From the NCBI GenBank assembly GCA_032718475.1, contig JAUCBJ010005049.1, positions 1 to 55,665 on the forward strand: 55,665 nt of DNA, read 5' to 3'. How positions within the stretch are numbered: position 1 is the stretch's first letter; each line of letters begins with the position of its first letter. Positions 1-11,059 of this stretch are shown in pieces. Both the position numbers and the translations under genes were made by a program. This stretch comes from Nemertoderma westbladi. Its lineage: Eukaryota > Xenacoelomorpha > Nemertodermatida > Nemertodermatidae. The notes beneath the pieces are model-generated. The model was given only the letters and a program-made list of their open reading frames with translations. It was not told the origin of the DNA and made no database searches.

Positions 1-43
1 ATATAGGTTTAAATGAGTTAGAATGGGCTATATTCCGGTTTAA

Positions 44-298
44 ATAGTTAAAAAATTCAAAATTTACATGGCAATATAATTATGATCATTAAACATTAAA
101 TTATTAAAAGTAATTAAAAACAAATAAATAAGTAAACCAGATATTAAAAACGTTAATGCATTTCAAAATCTTCAGAACGTCTGGTTTAAAAATAATAAAG
201 TAACATTATTGGAAACTCAATAAGGTTTATATAGTTTATGAGATCGACAAAAACTGGGCCCACTTTACAACAATTGGTTCTTAGTTCTATTGTTGGCT
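44..298 (-). repeat. Left arm of 255-bp inverted repeat
   Basis: Reverse complement of 623-877 with no mismatch seen. It represents the 3' UTR and last four codons of the PLE endonuclease frame in inverted orientation. Confidence 0.9.
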
Positions 299-634
299 AT
301 TGATAGCCTGACTATGCAGAATGGGGAAACTTTTAAAATTAAACACGAACTTTCCTGCAGAAGCACCAATGTTGTATACGTCATGTATTGTCAGAACTGT
401 CCCGAAACTTATATTGGTCAGACCATGGACTTCAGACACCGAATTAATCTCCACAGAAACCAAATACTCAATGAACGTTATAGACATTTAAGGTGTAGCA
501 AACACTTTCACAACTGCGGGGAAAACCAATTTAAAGTGGCCCCATTCTTCTGTTGTCGACATGAAAACTTATTAGAAGGCTACGAACAACATTTCATTGA
601 TAAATACCAACCTTCTTTGAACAGCCAACAATAG
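290..634 (+). CDS. GIY-YIG endonuclease, C-terminal part of a Penelope-like polyprotein (partial)
   Basis: About 114 codons open to a TAG at 632-634. The frame has no credible start of its own (the first in-frame TTG lies in the repeat arm), so it is the C-terminal remnant of a larger RT-EN protein. GIY-YIG marks: a VVYVMYC segment followed by YIGQT, then an arginine in FRHRINLHR, a C-H rich stretch (CSKHFHNCGENQF) and a late glutamate in the EGYEQHF region. Such domains nick DNA during insertion of PLEs. Cysteines around the GIY motif (CRSTNVVYVMYCQNC) resemble the extra Cys pairs of several PLE endonucleases. The stop codon lies inside the right repeat arm. Confidence 0.72.
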   Translation: MLAIDSLTMQNGETFKIKHELSCRSTNVVYVMYCQNCPETYIGQTMDFRHRINLHRNQILNERYRHLRCSKHFHNCGENQFKVAPFFCCRHENLLEGYEQHFIDKYQPSLNSQQ

Positions 635-877
635 AACTAAGAACCAATTGTTGTAAAGTGGGCCCAGTTTTTGTCGATCTCATAAACTATATAAACCTTA
701 TTGAGTTTCCAATAATGTTACTTTATTATTTTTAAACCAGACGTTCTGAAGATTTTGAAATGCATTAACGTTTTTAATATCTGGTTTACTTATTTATTTG
801 TTTTTAATTACTTTTAATAATTTAATGTTTAATGATCATAATTATATTGCCATGTAAATTTTGAATTTTTTAACTAT
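623..877 (+). repeat. Right arm of 255-bp inverted repeat (PLE 3' UTR)
   Basis: Contains the end of the endonuclease frame and the 3' UTR; pairs with 44-298. The 324-bp spacer between arms holds most of the endonuclease domain. Confidence 0.9.
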
Positions 878-1162
878 ATACAATATATATATATAAGATA
901 TATATATCTATATAGATATATAAGATTAAAAGATTAAATATTAATGAGGTAATGTGTATAATTAAATGGCGATAAAAAGTTTTAATAGAGGTTAAAAAAA
1001 GTTAGTTAAAAAGTTAAAAAGTGGTATTGTAAAGATTTAATTAAGTTTAGAAAAAGTTAAAAAGTGGTGATAAAAGTTTTAATTAAGGCGAGAAAAATAT
1101 TAAAAGTTAATAAGTAAAAAGAGCAAAACGTTAAGAGTTACTATGGAAGATATTTTACTTTT
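878..1162. other. AT-rich spacer with TA microsatellite
   Basis: Starts with a (TA)n-rich stretch (about 878-928) containing short palindromes, then AAAAGTT-rich low-complexity DNA. It may include the 3' UTR of the RT fragment on its right. No coding signal seen. Confidence 0.5.
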
Positions 1163-1735
1163 ACATGGACCACCATGATGGGGTAAACTTAAGCGGGAAA
1201 TCTTTAAAGTGGGAGTTTAAACGGGTTTTAAAAGAGCTAAGGTTGGGGGCGGTTACAACGGCATTGGATAGCGAGTTCCAGGGATCGATGACTCGGAAGT
1301 GGAATGTCGTGTTTCTCTGCAGCAGCCGAGCACGGGGTTTCTGGAGCTTGAATGAGCGGCCGCGTAAACCAGTCGTGGAACGTTCGAACATGCTGCAGTC
1401 AGCGTTGTCGATACCCGCAAGATAACGGTACCTGGATGAGGTCGGCGCGATAACGGCCATACTCAAGGGTCGGGAGACCTAGTCGCTTTAATCTTTCCGG
1501 ATAGGCTAAGTCACGGAGATTAGGAAATAGTCTGGTCACCCGACGTTGGACAGATTCCAAAAGTCGTATTTCATTTACACGTTGTGGCGACCATACTGGG
1601 GATGCATATTCTAGAATTGGTCTTACGAGGGCTTTGAATAGGCCTAAGTTTACTAGCGTGACACTGTCCAGATGTTTAAAGGTTCGACAATAAGGCCAGT
1701 TATTCGATTGGCTTTCTTTGCCAATGGGTCTAACG
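1163..1735 (-). pseudogene. CR1/Jockey-like non-LTR reverse transcriptase, C-terminal fragment
   Basis: Read on the minus strand, three frame pieces give the conserved C-terminal RT tail of CR1/L2/Jockey-type elements: an ANRITGL segment, then VRPILEYASPVWSP and QRRVTRLF (thumb region), then RGRSFKLQKPRARL and VIDPWNSL ending at a TAA near 1163. Two small indels (near 1690 and 1437) break the frame, and everything upstream of the thumb is missing. It is 3'-terminal debris of an inserted element, unrelated to families A and B below by motif order. Confidence 0.75.
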
Positions 1736-2616
1736 CCGGGGCGGCCGACGGTCGTGGCGAGGCTTGGGTTTCGGGGACGGGGCCGGTCTGCGAGGTGTGG
1801 GGCTGGCAGACCAGTTCTGAGTCGTTTTGTGTGGTGGTGGGTATTTGAATTTGTAATTTTAATTTGTGTAATGGTCTAATATATATTATATATATATATT
1901 ACTATATAATATAGGCCTAATACGTATATTTAATTAAATTATGGGTCTAACTTTTGACAGTTTAGTAAGTTAACCTTACAGCTTCAGCTTGACTCTCTTA
2001 CTCTGCAATACGGTATAACTACCAGATACCGGTACCGGTAGCAGTACAGCAGTACCTACAGCACAGGAGTAACGTAACTCAATGTACTCTGTATTCACGT
2101 AGGCCTATTCAATAATGTAAAATTAAATTGCAAAATTGAGACAGAAATTCAGTAATTAATCAGTGCTGCAAGCCTACCAGCATGGCCATGCTACCAGTCA
2201 GCAATGTATAAGTGTGGATGTAAAATTCAACAATGGTATGTACCGGTACCGGTAGGCCTAAAGGCTGAAAGGAGATGAGCTAAATTCACATCAATATGTT
2301 GTGAAAATATCCTAGCAACACAACTGTTTATTGGCGGGGTATTTGAATTTCCATTGAAATAGATGACTTTTTAACTAGGACGTAGTGTTTTTGGCTTATA
2401 TTGCGGGACGTTTTAGGAGCCAGGTCACGCTTGACGTTATTATAGATTTTACATATCTAATGCTTGACACATGTTTATGTGGTATGGAAATAAAAATATA
2501 TTAAGTTAACGTGCAATGGAAATCCCTGCCTCCCACACAAATCCGCCCGGTTCCACATGTTTTAGATTTGCATAAATAAACACTATGGTGCAATCCCGGC
2601 AGATACTGAAACAAAT
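1736..2616. other. Intergenic DNA, no gene seen
   Basis: A GC-rich patch (about 1730-1830) gives way to AT-rich DNA with ACCGGT microsatellite words (about 2025-2045 and 2243-2256) and TAGGCCTA-type words. Nothing codes convincingly on either strand. Confidence 0.5.
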
Positions 2617-3346
2617 CTGCACCTGGCAGCAGGGGTACAGGGCATGACCCAGCAGATGAGCTGCATGGCCAATGGTGGGTCATGTGCGCCAGAGTAGATT
2701 TGGGTGATGGGCCTCATATCTGACTCCACTGCGACACCCACCCTGTGGAATGGCAAACCAGGGTGTGGTATTTGCCCCGAGAGCTGACTCGGCAAAAAAG
2801 CACCCCCCAACCCCCACTATGGATTACATTAGTTATGCGGAGGTCCAGCCACTAGAGGCCAGTGGAATGACTGGACACAATCGGCCTCACAGGCGTCAGT
2901 TATCTCCTGACCGGCTGCCTGTCTCACCCCCTACTGGAGAGAGAGCGGCAAACAATTCTTTGAGTCCCTTTCCTGATGACCTTTCTGGCCCAAACCCTGG
3001 GTCACCAGGGAGGCCAGGTTGTGAGGGGGAGAGGGATCCCATTGAGAGACTGCTCCGTGGAAATCAGAATGGGTTCCGTAAAGGTCGTGGGACCATAGAG
3101 CCCATTTTGGCACTTAGAAGGATAATTGAAGAGTTATAAAAAAAGAACGACAGGCATCTGGCTGTTATCTTTGTTGACTTCTTCAAGGCCTTTGATTCAG
3201 TATCTCGCTCACGCATGTTTAGCATACTTTCATTATATAGGATTCCTGATGAAATTATTGCAGCAATCATATCAGTATACGATGGTTCGACAACATTTGT
3301 ATTTACTGTTGACGGTGACACAGAACCATTTGAAGTGTTATGGGGC
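2617..3346 (+). pseudogene. Family B non-LTR element, 5' part with internal deletion (copy B1)
   Basis: Matches the 5' region of copy B4 (from about 52364) up to 3034, then jumps directly to RT sequence equivalent to 13326 onward, so endonuclease, linker and RT N-terminus are missing. The junction shares the six bases agggat between both parents. The fused frame from 2750 (N-terminal Pro-rich leader of B, then the RT segment NQNGFRKGRG) ends at a nonsense codon (3137-3139) where copy B5 has TCA. The RT continues to about FEVLW, where family A sequence interrupts it at 3347. The rest of the same element reappears at 8113-8167 and 11048-11372. Confidence 0.8.
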
Positions 3347-5298
3347 ACTTAAGACCCTAAACAACATCGAGTCTATAAATTCCAGGGTTATGATCGCAAC
3401 ATTTGATGGGAATCCCAAGGCAACAGTTATATGTTGCTACAGTCCAACCAATGCCTCAGAGCCAGAACAAGCAGTCAAGTTTTATGAAGAACTGACTGGA
3501 CTTATTAAGGACATCCCGAAACACAATGTTAAAGTCATTGCTGGTGACCTGAATGCCCAAATTGGCCCAGAAGACATCAAGGGTTACACCTATAACACCA
3601 GTTCTAACAGAAATGGGTACTTACTTTTAGACCTAATGGAAGAATGTGAATCGATACCAACAAACAACACATTCGAAAAGAGTAAGGGGAAGCTATGGAC
3701 CTTTCAATACCCTAATGGAACCAAAGCACAACTGGATTACATCCTTATAAACAAAAAGTGGAGAAATAGCATGATCAACTGCGAGGCATACAGCTCGTTC
3801 AACCTAATTGGTTCGGACCACAGAATTGTGACCGCAGAGATCAGACTCAGTTTGAGAGCCAGCAAACCCAGGAAAAGCAAGCAAATCAACTATGACTGGG
3901 AGAAACTCAGAACTGACAATGCTGTAAAGGATGCTTATACAGTAGAAGTTCAAAACCGCTTTGAAGCACTTCAGTCAATGGATGAAGACCAATCCACCTA
4001 TTCAATATACCAGAATATAATAACAGCCCACAAGGAATCAGCTAAGAGGCATATCCCCCAGAAACCCAAACGAAAACAGTATGTGCCATGGCAAAACTCT
4101 GAGGTTACTTGTAAGAGAGAAGATCTTAAGATAGCCTACAAAGTTAAAACCGAACAACCAACAACCGAAAACATTAACAAGGTTGAGAAAGCTAAGGACG
4201 ATCTTAAATTGGCCTTCAACATCAGCCAGGAAAAGTACATACAGGATAAAACCGAAGCAATTACAACTGCTCACATACAGCAACAATCAAGACTTACCTG
4301 GCAAACTGTAAATGAGGTATCTGGTCGGAAAAGTTGTGCAAAGGGGCGCCTCAAAGCCGATAGTCCTGAAGAACGTGTTGGGAAGTGGAAAAATCACTTC
4401 AGCAACTTGCTTGGGCAGCCACCAAACATCGAGGTCAGCCCTACAAGGAAAATATATGACAAGACACTACCTATAGAAACAGGGGACTTCACACCTGCCG
4501 AACTCCAGAGAAGCATTAAAAGCATGTCCAATAATAAAGCGAGTGGATTAGATGAAATCCCAGCGGAGGTATGGAAAACCGGAGTGCTAAACAGACCATT
4601 ATTGAATGTTTGCAACCGCATGTTAAAAGGGGAAAAGCCACCACCAATTTGGACTAAAGGTCAACTAAAGCCTCTCCCCAAGAAAGGAGACCTCGGCATA
4701 CCAACAAACTATCGTGGGATCTGTCTGCTTGTGGTAGCTGCCAAAATATACAATAAAATGATTCTATATAGGATTAGGCCTCACATAGAGAAACTACTGC
4801 GTAAGAGCCAAAACGGATTTCGACCAAGTAGATCAACAATAGCTCAGATACTTGCACTACGGAGACTGATTGAAGGAATCAAGTCAAAGAATCTCCCCGC
4901 AGTCATGACTTTTGTGGACTTCAAGAAGGCATTCGACTCCATCCATAGAGGTAAAATGCTTGAAATCCTAAGAGCTTATGGAATACCAGAAGTAATTGTT
5001 GCTGGCATTGGATTGTTATATTGTGACACAGAAGCGCAGGTACTCTCACCAGATGGTGAAACTGAGTTTTTCCCAATCCTGGCTGGAGTTCTGCAAGGTG
5101 ACACTTTCGCTGCATTACTAGTTATGTAACTGTGCTGGATTACGCACAGTGAGGACGGCCACAAACCGGTGAAGACCTGTTAGAGCATTCAGCACTTCAA
5201 GAACGCATGAAGTAGTAGATATCCGGCAACTACAGTCATAGATACCGACTTTACGGATGACATCGCCCTGCTCCCATAATACCCTAGCATGATGCGCT
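3347..5298 (+). pseudogene. Family A non-LTR element, EN-RT fragment (plus copy)
   Basis: Apurinic-like (EEP) endonuclease plus reverse transcriptase of a non-LTR retrotransposon, 5'-truncated inside EN. EN motifs: CCYSPTN, AGDLNAQIG and GSDHRIV. RT motifs: SNNKASGLDEIPAEVW, LPKKGD, NYRGIC, QNGFRPSRST, TFVDFKKAFD and GVLQGDT. The frame is open from 3347 to 5129, preceded by out-of-frame family B sequence, so the 667-codon reading frame starting at 3126 is chimeric and not a real fusion. From about 5105 to 5298 the match to the minus copy breaks into many small indels, reaching the ADDIAL (catalytic box) region, then Gypsy sequence begins. No 3' end or tail is present. Confidence 0.85.
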
Positions 5299-8108
5299 GA
5301 TATATGATATACACTGGATGATATCTTCACTATATATGAACGTCCATTTCCGCGAATGAATGTGACAATTCCTGTACTCTTCCAATCTTTATGGATTTTG
5401 TCCCGAATACGAACAGGATCTCCTATAGCTAACTTTCGCAATGGGTGTGATCTCGAGTTATATAATTGTTTATGTCGATTGAAAACATAATCTCGCTTGG
5501 TGAGTGCATTATCTATCTCCATCGGGTGTATCGAATTATATGCAGACTGGTGTGCTGGAAGATTGGTTCGTTGAAGCCTGCCAAACAGCCATTGTGCAGG
5601 GGACAACCCATCTTCTCTTGGTGTGTTTCTCCATTCTAATAGAGCGGGTTCAAAGGATACTTTATCAAGACACCCATTTTTCCAATGTTTTTTAATTAAT
5701 GTCTTCATTGCTTTAACGCCAGCCTCAGCATGACCGTTGGACTGAGGATATCCTGCTGATGAAGTTTCATGTTCTACTCCATTTTCTGTGCAGAACTTTC
5801 CAAATTCACCTGAACTGAATTGGGGTCCTCCATCACTTCTAAGACGGTTGGGAATACCCCAATCAGCAAATAAAGTTCGTAGAGTATCGATCACATTCTT
5901 GCTCGTTGGGTATCTTCCGAATGAAGCGACACATGGCCATCCGGAATATCTGTCAACATAAACTAAAAAGTGTTTTGCTGCATACTCAAACATGTCGGTA
6001 CTAGCTGATTCGAATGGCCTTGCTGTTGTTTCAGATGAATCAGGTTTCATTGGTTCCTGAGTCTGACTTGGACGCATGGTTTGACATATCTCACAGTCTT
6101 CTATGACTTGTTTTATGTCATTTCCCATTCCAGGCCAGCAAAACAAAGTTCGAGCACGAGACTTTGTTCTTGTTATTCCCTGGTGAGATAGGTGAAGAAT
6201 CTTCAATATATTACGTCGTTGACTGGCTGGTACCACAATCCTTGTAGCATCAACCATGATCAGACCATCATCTACAGATAAGCGATTCCAGTCCTTTTTA
6301 TAGCACCGACCTGGGTGGTTGATGGAAAGTTTCACAACATCAACTTTGTCCTTCACTGCATTGTATATGATCTGATAATCATCATCATCTTTTGCAGCTG
6401 CTCTAATAATTCCAAGTGAATTATCTTTATCTATGCCAATATCATTTGATTGAAGATGTTGACAAATAATCTCTTGAATGGATATTTTATCAACAACTTT
6501 GTCAATTGGATCGGGATCTGATATTGGCGAACGACTAAGAGCATCAGCAATATTATGAGTTTTTCCTTTCACCCACTCTAGTTTAAACACATAACCCGAT
6601 AATTTTTCAAGTAATCTTTGAAGACGTGGATTTTGTATAGCATCAAGATTAGTACCATTGCATATACCAATAAGCGGTCTATGATCAGTGTGGACGACAA
6701 ATGCTGTACCAATAAGGTATAGTTTACAACAATATATTGCCCACTGAATAGCAAGGAGTTCTATTTCACATACAGCATATCTTGTCTCGGCATCTGATAA
6801 GTAGCGTGATCCACAACGCACTAACCGTTTACTTCCATCATTGTGTTCTTGTAACAGGGCATAACCAATTCCGGTTCTGGAAGCATCAGTTAATAAGAAC
6901 GTTGCCAATTTCGGATCATAATGTGCTAGAACTGGTGTAGTTGTCAATGACAATTTAGTTGCTTCAAAGGCTTCAGTGTGTTCATCCAACCACTGATAGG
7001 CATTCTTCGGAGATAAAAGTCCACGTAATGGTGCTGACTTCTGGGCAACTCCAGGGGAAAATTGTGAGAGTTGGTTGACTAACCCAAAGAAACTTCTTAG
7101 GTCAGTGATTGTGCTAGGAGTAGGGAAGTCACGGATTGCAGCAATTTTTTCTGGATCTGGTTTAGTACCTTTGCTACTAATAATAAAACCAGCAAAACGA
7201 ACTTCCTGAGCAATTATGAATTTCTTTTTTGATAAGGTAATTTGATGCTTTTGACATCTATCCATAATTTCTCTTATAGTGACTTTAACATTATCAAATG
7301 TATCACCATAGACAAGTATATCATCCACAATTTTCAGTTTTGATGCAATGCCATCTAGAGCTGCATCACCTCGTGCACAATATTCATCTCCAGAACTTGA
7401 CAAACCCATTGGAGCTCGGGCATATCTCTTCCGGCCCCATGGCGTTAAGAAAGTTGTGAATGGTTTACTGTCATTGTCCAAAGGAATCTGCCAGTAACCT
7501 TTTGTGGCGTCTAGAGTAGCAAACCATTTCGATGCAGCTGGGACAGAAGAGGCAATATCTTGTGGTGTTGGGAAAGGGTGGACTGGTCGCTGGACAAGTT
7601 CATTGAGACCTTTATAGTCAACCACCAGTCTTATCTCACCTGGTTGATGTGGTTTACCAACAACTAGAAAAGGAGATACCCAATCAGATGGACCATCTTT
7701 GACATCCTCTATAATCCCCATAGCTTCCATTTTGTCCAATTCGGACTTTGCTTTTTCTCTGTAAGCAAAAGGAATATTCCTTGCAACATTGCAGTGCATT
7801 GGCTTTGTTCCTGGAAGCAGTGGTTTCAAATATATTTTCATTGGTGGACCTTTCATAGACTTTAATTGAATTTCACTGTTGAAGACATCAGAATATTCTT
7901 CGAAAATGTTATGTTTAAATTCTTCAACTTCATCCACTGCTGTATTTGAGCTGGCCACGAATTTAACTGACTTTTCAACTGGTTCTTCCTGGTTAGATTC
8001 TACTTTATTAACTGCAACACCATACTTCGCCGCATCTTCTAGTGAATACGGAAAGGTAGATGGAATAATGCCTAGATCAATAAGATTGTGCCATGCTATG
8101 CCATGCTA
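5299..8108 (-). CDS. Gypsy-type (Ty3) pol: protease tail, RT, RNase H, integrase; LTRs missing
   Basis: One uninterrupted minus-strand frame from a stop at about 8106 to beyond 5300. It begins with the last residues of a retropepsin (LIDLGIIP) and lacks the D-T-G site. RT has PFLVVGKP, LDATKGYWQIPLD and IVDDILVYG. RNase H has LTDASRTGIGYALL, VHTDHRPL and NIADALSRSP. Integrase has the HHCC finger (HLSHQGITRTKSRA to CEICQ), STDMFEY, RSDGGPQF and HAEAGVK, so the D-D-E triad is present. The frame runs on past the Gypsy body into antisense family A DNA until 5118. No gag, no LTR and no terminal repeat was found, so this is a body fragment caught between other elements. Chain style resembles the Mag/K02A2.6-like clade, which is a guess. 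Confidence 0.85.
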
Positions 8109-8112
8109 GATG

Positions 8113-8167
8113 GGTTCATTGTGTCAAGTACAATGCACACATCTCCAACCAGACACAATATAACATT
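8113..8167 (+). pseudogene. Family B fragment (continuation of copy B1)
   Basis: About 55 bp that match family B near its RT C-terminus (compare 14192-14247). It lies between the Gypsy body and the family A minus copy. It shows that the Gypsy and family A pieces sit inside one family B element; roughly 0.6 kb of B is missing between 3346 and here. Confidence 0.75.
8156..8167 (+). repeat. Target-site duplication, left copy (family A minus insertion)
   Basis: caatataacatt at 8156-8167 and again at 11048-11059, exactly bounding the family A minus copy. In the uninterrupted family B copy at 14236-14247 the site is present once with small differences. Confidence 0.85.
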
Positions 8168-11047
8168 ACTACTACTAGGTCGAGCGAACTCGGACAGTGG
8201 AAATGAGATCCTTCCAGGCTTCCCGATTCTCCATAGTTGTCGCAATTTCGTTTCTCTCAAGTTCAGTATCCCTTTCAAGTTGATCTATATATGTTATGGC
8301 CGGTCGTCCACGACTACGCTTTCCATGAGTTGGTTGCCAGAGAAGTAGATCTGGTATGACCTCGTCTTTACTTCGCCAGCAGTGCCCACTGAATCTTAAT
8401 CTGCGTTCACGGAGGGTGGTTGATACAGGTGGTATTGTACCATAAAGCTCGGCGTTTGTCATGTGTTGTCTCCAGCTGATGTTTAGGGCTGCCCTTAGTA
8501 GTCTTGTGTAGCAACCATCAATTCGTTGTTCAAGTGATTTAGTCAGTGTCCAGGTCTCACCCCCGTATAAAAATACACTTTCCACTGTGGCTCGAAAGAA
8601 CTTGGTCTTCAGGTGCCTGGAGAGATCTGATTTCCAGATGGTATCCATTTTTGATAGAGCTACCCAAGCCTTTGCTTTCCTAACTTCTATGTCCTTTTTG
8701 CTACTCTCTATCCATGATCCAAGGTACTGGAAGTCATCGACCTGCCTTAGTTGATTATTATCAATGGTTGTCAAGTTTCCATCAACATTAAAGGTCATGA
8801 ATTCGGTCTTGGTAGCATTTATATGCAATCCAACCTCCTTAGCAGCCCTCTCCACTTTATTTAGTAGAAGCTGTGCATCTGCTAGCGTATTAGAGAGCAG
8901 GGCGATGTCATCCGCAAAGTCGGTGTCTGTGACTGTAGTTGCCGGATATCTACTACTTCTGCGTTCTTGAAGTGTGAATCCCAGATCTTCACCCTTTGTG
9001 GCCGTCCTCATTGCGTAATCCAGCACAATTACAAATAGTAATGGTGCTAATGTGTCACCTTGCAGTACGCCAGCCAGGATTGAGAAAAACTCAGTTTCAC
9101 CATCTGGTGAGAGTACCTGCGCTTCTGTGTCACAATATAGCAATCCAATGCCAGCAACAATTACTTCTGGTATTCCATAAGCTCTTAGGATTTCAAGCAT
9201 TTTACCTCTATGGATGGAGTCGAATGCCTTCTTGAAGTCCACAAAAGTCATGACTGCGGGGAGATTCTTTGACTTGATTCCTTCAATCAGTCTCCGTAGT
9301 GCAAGTATCTGAGCTATTGTTGATCTACTTGGTCGAAATCCGTTTTGGCTCTTACGCAGTAGTTTCTCTATGTGAGGCCTAATCCTATATAGAATCATTT
9401 TATTGTATATTTTGGCAGCTACCACAAGCAGACAGATCCCACGATAGTTTGTTGGTATGCCGAGGTCTCCTTTCTTGGGGAGAGGCTTTAGTTGACCTTT
9501 AGTCCAAATTGGTGGTGGCTTTTCCCCTTTTAACATCCGGTTGCAAACATTCAATAATGGTCTATTTAGCACTCCGGATTTCCATACCTCCGCTGGGATT
9601 TCATCTAATCCACTCGCTTTATTATTGGACATGCTTTTAATGCTTCTTTGGAGTTCGGCAGGTGTGAAGTCCCCTGTTCTATAGGTAGTGTCTTGTCATA
9701 TATTTTCCTTGTAGGGCTGACCTCGATGTTTGGTGGCTGCCCTAGCAAGTTGCTTAAGTGATTTTTCCACTTCCCAACACGTTCTTCAGGACTATCGGCT
9801 TTGAGGCGCCCCTTTGCACAACTTTTCCGACCAGATACCTCATTTACAGTTTGCCAGGTAAGTCTTGATTGTTGCTGTATGTGAGCAGTTGTAATTGCTT
9901 CAGTTTTATCCTGTATGTACTTTTCCTGGCTGATGTTGTAGGCCAATTTAAGATCGTCCTTAGCTTTCTCAACCTTGTTAATGTTTTCGGATGTTGGTTG
10001 TTCGGTTTTAACTTTGTAGGCTATCTTAAGATCTTCTCTCTTACAAGTAACCTCAGAGTTTTGCCATGGCACATACTGTTTTCGTTTAGGTTTCTGGGGG
10101 ATATGCCTCTTAGCTGATTCCTTGTGGGCTGTTATTATATTCTGGTATATTGAATCGGTGGATTGGTCTTCATCCATTGACTGAAGTGCTTCAAAGCGGT
10201 TTTGAACTTCTACTGTATAAGCATCCTTTACGCATTGTCAGTTCTGAGTTTCTCCCAGTCATAGTTGATTTGCTTGCTTGTCCTGGGTTTGCTGGCTCTC
10301 AAACTGAGTCTGATCTCTGCAGTCACAATTCTGTGGTCCGAACCAATTAGGTTGAACGAGCTGTATGCCTCGCAGTTGATCATGCTATTTCTCCACTTTT
10401 TGTTTATAAGGATGTAATCCAGTTGTGCTTTGGTTCCATTAGGGTATTGAAAGGTCCATAGCTTCCCCTTACTCTTTTCGAATGTGTTGTTTGTTGGTAT
10501 CAATTCACATTCTTCCATTAGGTCTAAGAGTAAGTACCCATTTCTGTTAGAACTGGTGTTATAGGTGTAACCCTTGATGTCTTCTGGGCCAATTTGCGCA
10601 TTCAGGTCATCAGCAATGACTTTAACATTGTGTTTCGGGATGTCCTTAATAAGTCCAGTCAGTTCTTCATAAAACTTGACTGCTTGTTCTGGCTCTGATG
10701 CATTGGTTGGACTGTAGCAACATATAACTGTTGTCTTGGGATTCCCATCAAATGTTGCGATCATAACCCTGGAATTTATAGATTCGATGTTGTTTAGGGT
10801 CTTAAGTGCAAATGGGCTTAGCAGAATTCCTACTCCACCAATTGATGCATTGGCCGAGTTTCTTACTGCTGAGCTTGTTACTAACGTCCATCCATTTCCA
10901 ATGTCATTGTACTTCATGGCAGTGTCTTCATGACAAATCCGATGTTCTTGGATGCAGATGATGTCGATGTTATATTCCATTGCCAGAGCGACCATGTCAC
11001 CCTGTTTGCTCTGTGCTTTCAGCGTGCGTGCGTTCATTGTAGCATTG
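8168..11047 (-). pseudogene. Family A non-LTR retrotransposon, nearly complete EN-RT (minus copy)
   Basis: Encodes EEP endonuclease and reverse transcriptase on the minus strand. EN: an early MNARTL, CIQEHR, CCYSPTN, ADDLNAQIG (the usual G of GDLNA is D here) and GSDHRIV, ending near 10230. A 1-bp deletion there shifts the frame. A second 1-bp deletion near 9672 splits the linker from RT. RT is then open to 8175: NNKASGLDEIPAEVW, FVDFKKAFD, GVLQGDTLAP and TDFADDIALL (catalytic Asp pair), then LYGGETWTLT and RLRFSGHCW in the C-terminal region. The stop TAG at 8175-8177 is the first unit of a (TAG)3 tail, leaving no 3' UTR. It is flanked by a 12-bp target duplication and 5'-truncated at the start of EN. 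Confidence 0.88.
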
Positions 11048-11059
11048 CAATATAACATT
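11048..11059 (+). repeat. Target-site duplication, right copy (family A minus insertion)
   Basis: Second copy of the 12-bp duplication described at 8156-8167. Confidence 0.85.

Larger units (their letters stand above)
44..877 (+). mobile_element. Penelope-like element 3' fragment inside a perfect inverted repeat
   Basis: A 3' remnant of a Penelope-like element (PLE): the GIY-YIG endonuclease tail plus its 3' UTR (about 299-877, plus strand), preceded by an inverted copy of the last 255 bp of the same sequence (44-298 pairs with 623-877). By eye the arms are identical along their length, and pairing stops sharply at 298/623. The RT domain that should lie upstream is absent, so this is a 5'-truncated copy. 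Penelope-family insertions are known for partly inverted, terminal-repeat-like flanks, so the arrangement fits that class. No target-site duplication was recognised at the outer ends; AT microsatellite begins immediately after 877. Confidence 0.7.

Noticed and set aside
3126-5129. A 667-codon reading frame that could be a fused gene
   Set aside because: Its first approximately 75 codons are family B RT read out of frame and the rest is family A EN-RT; it is an accidental junction frame.
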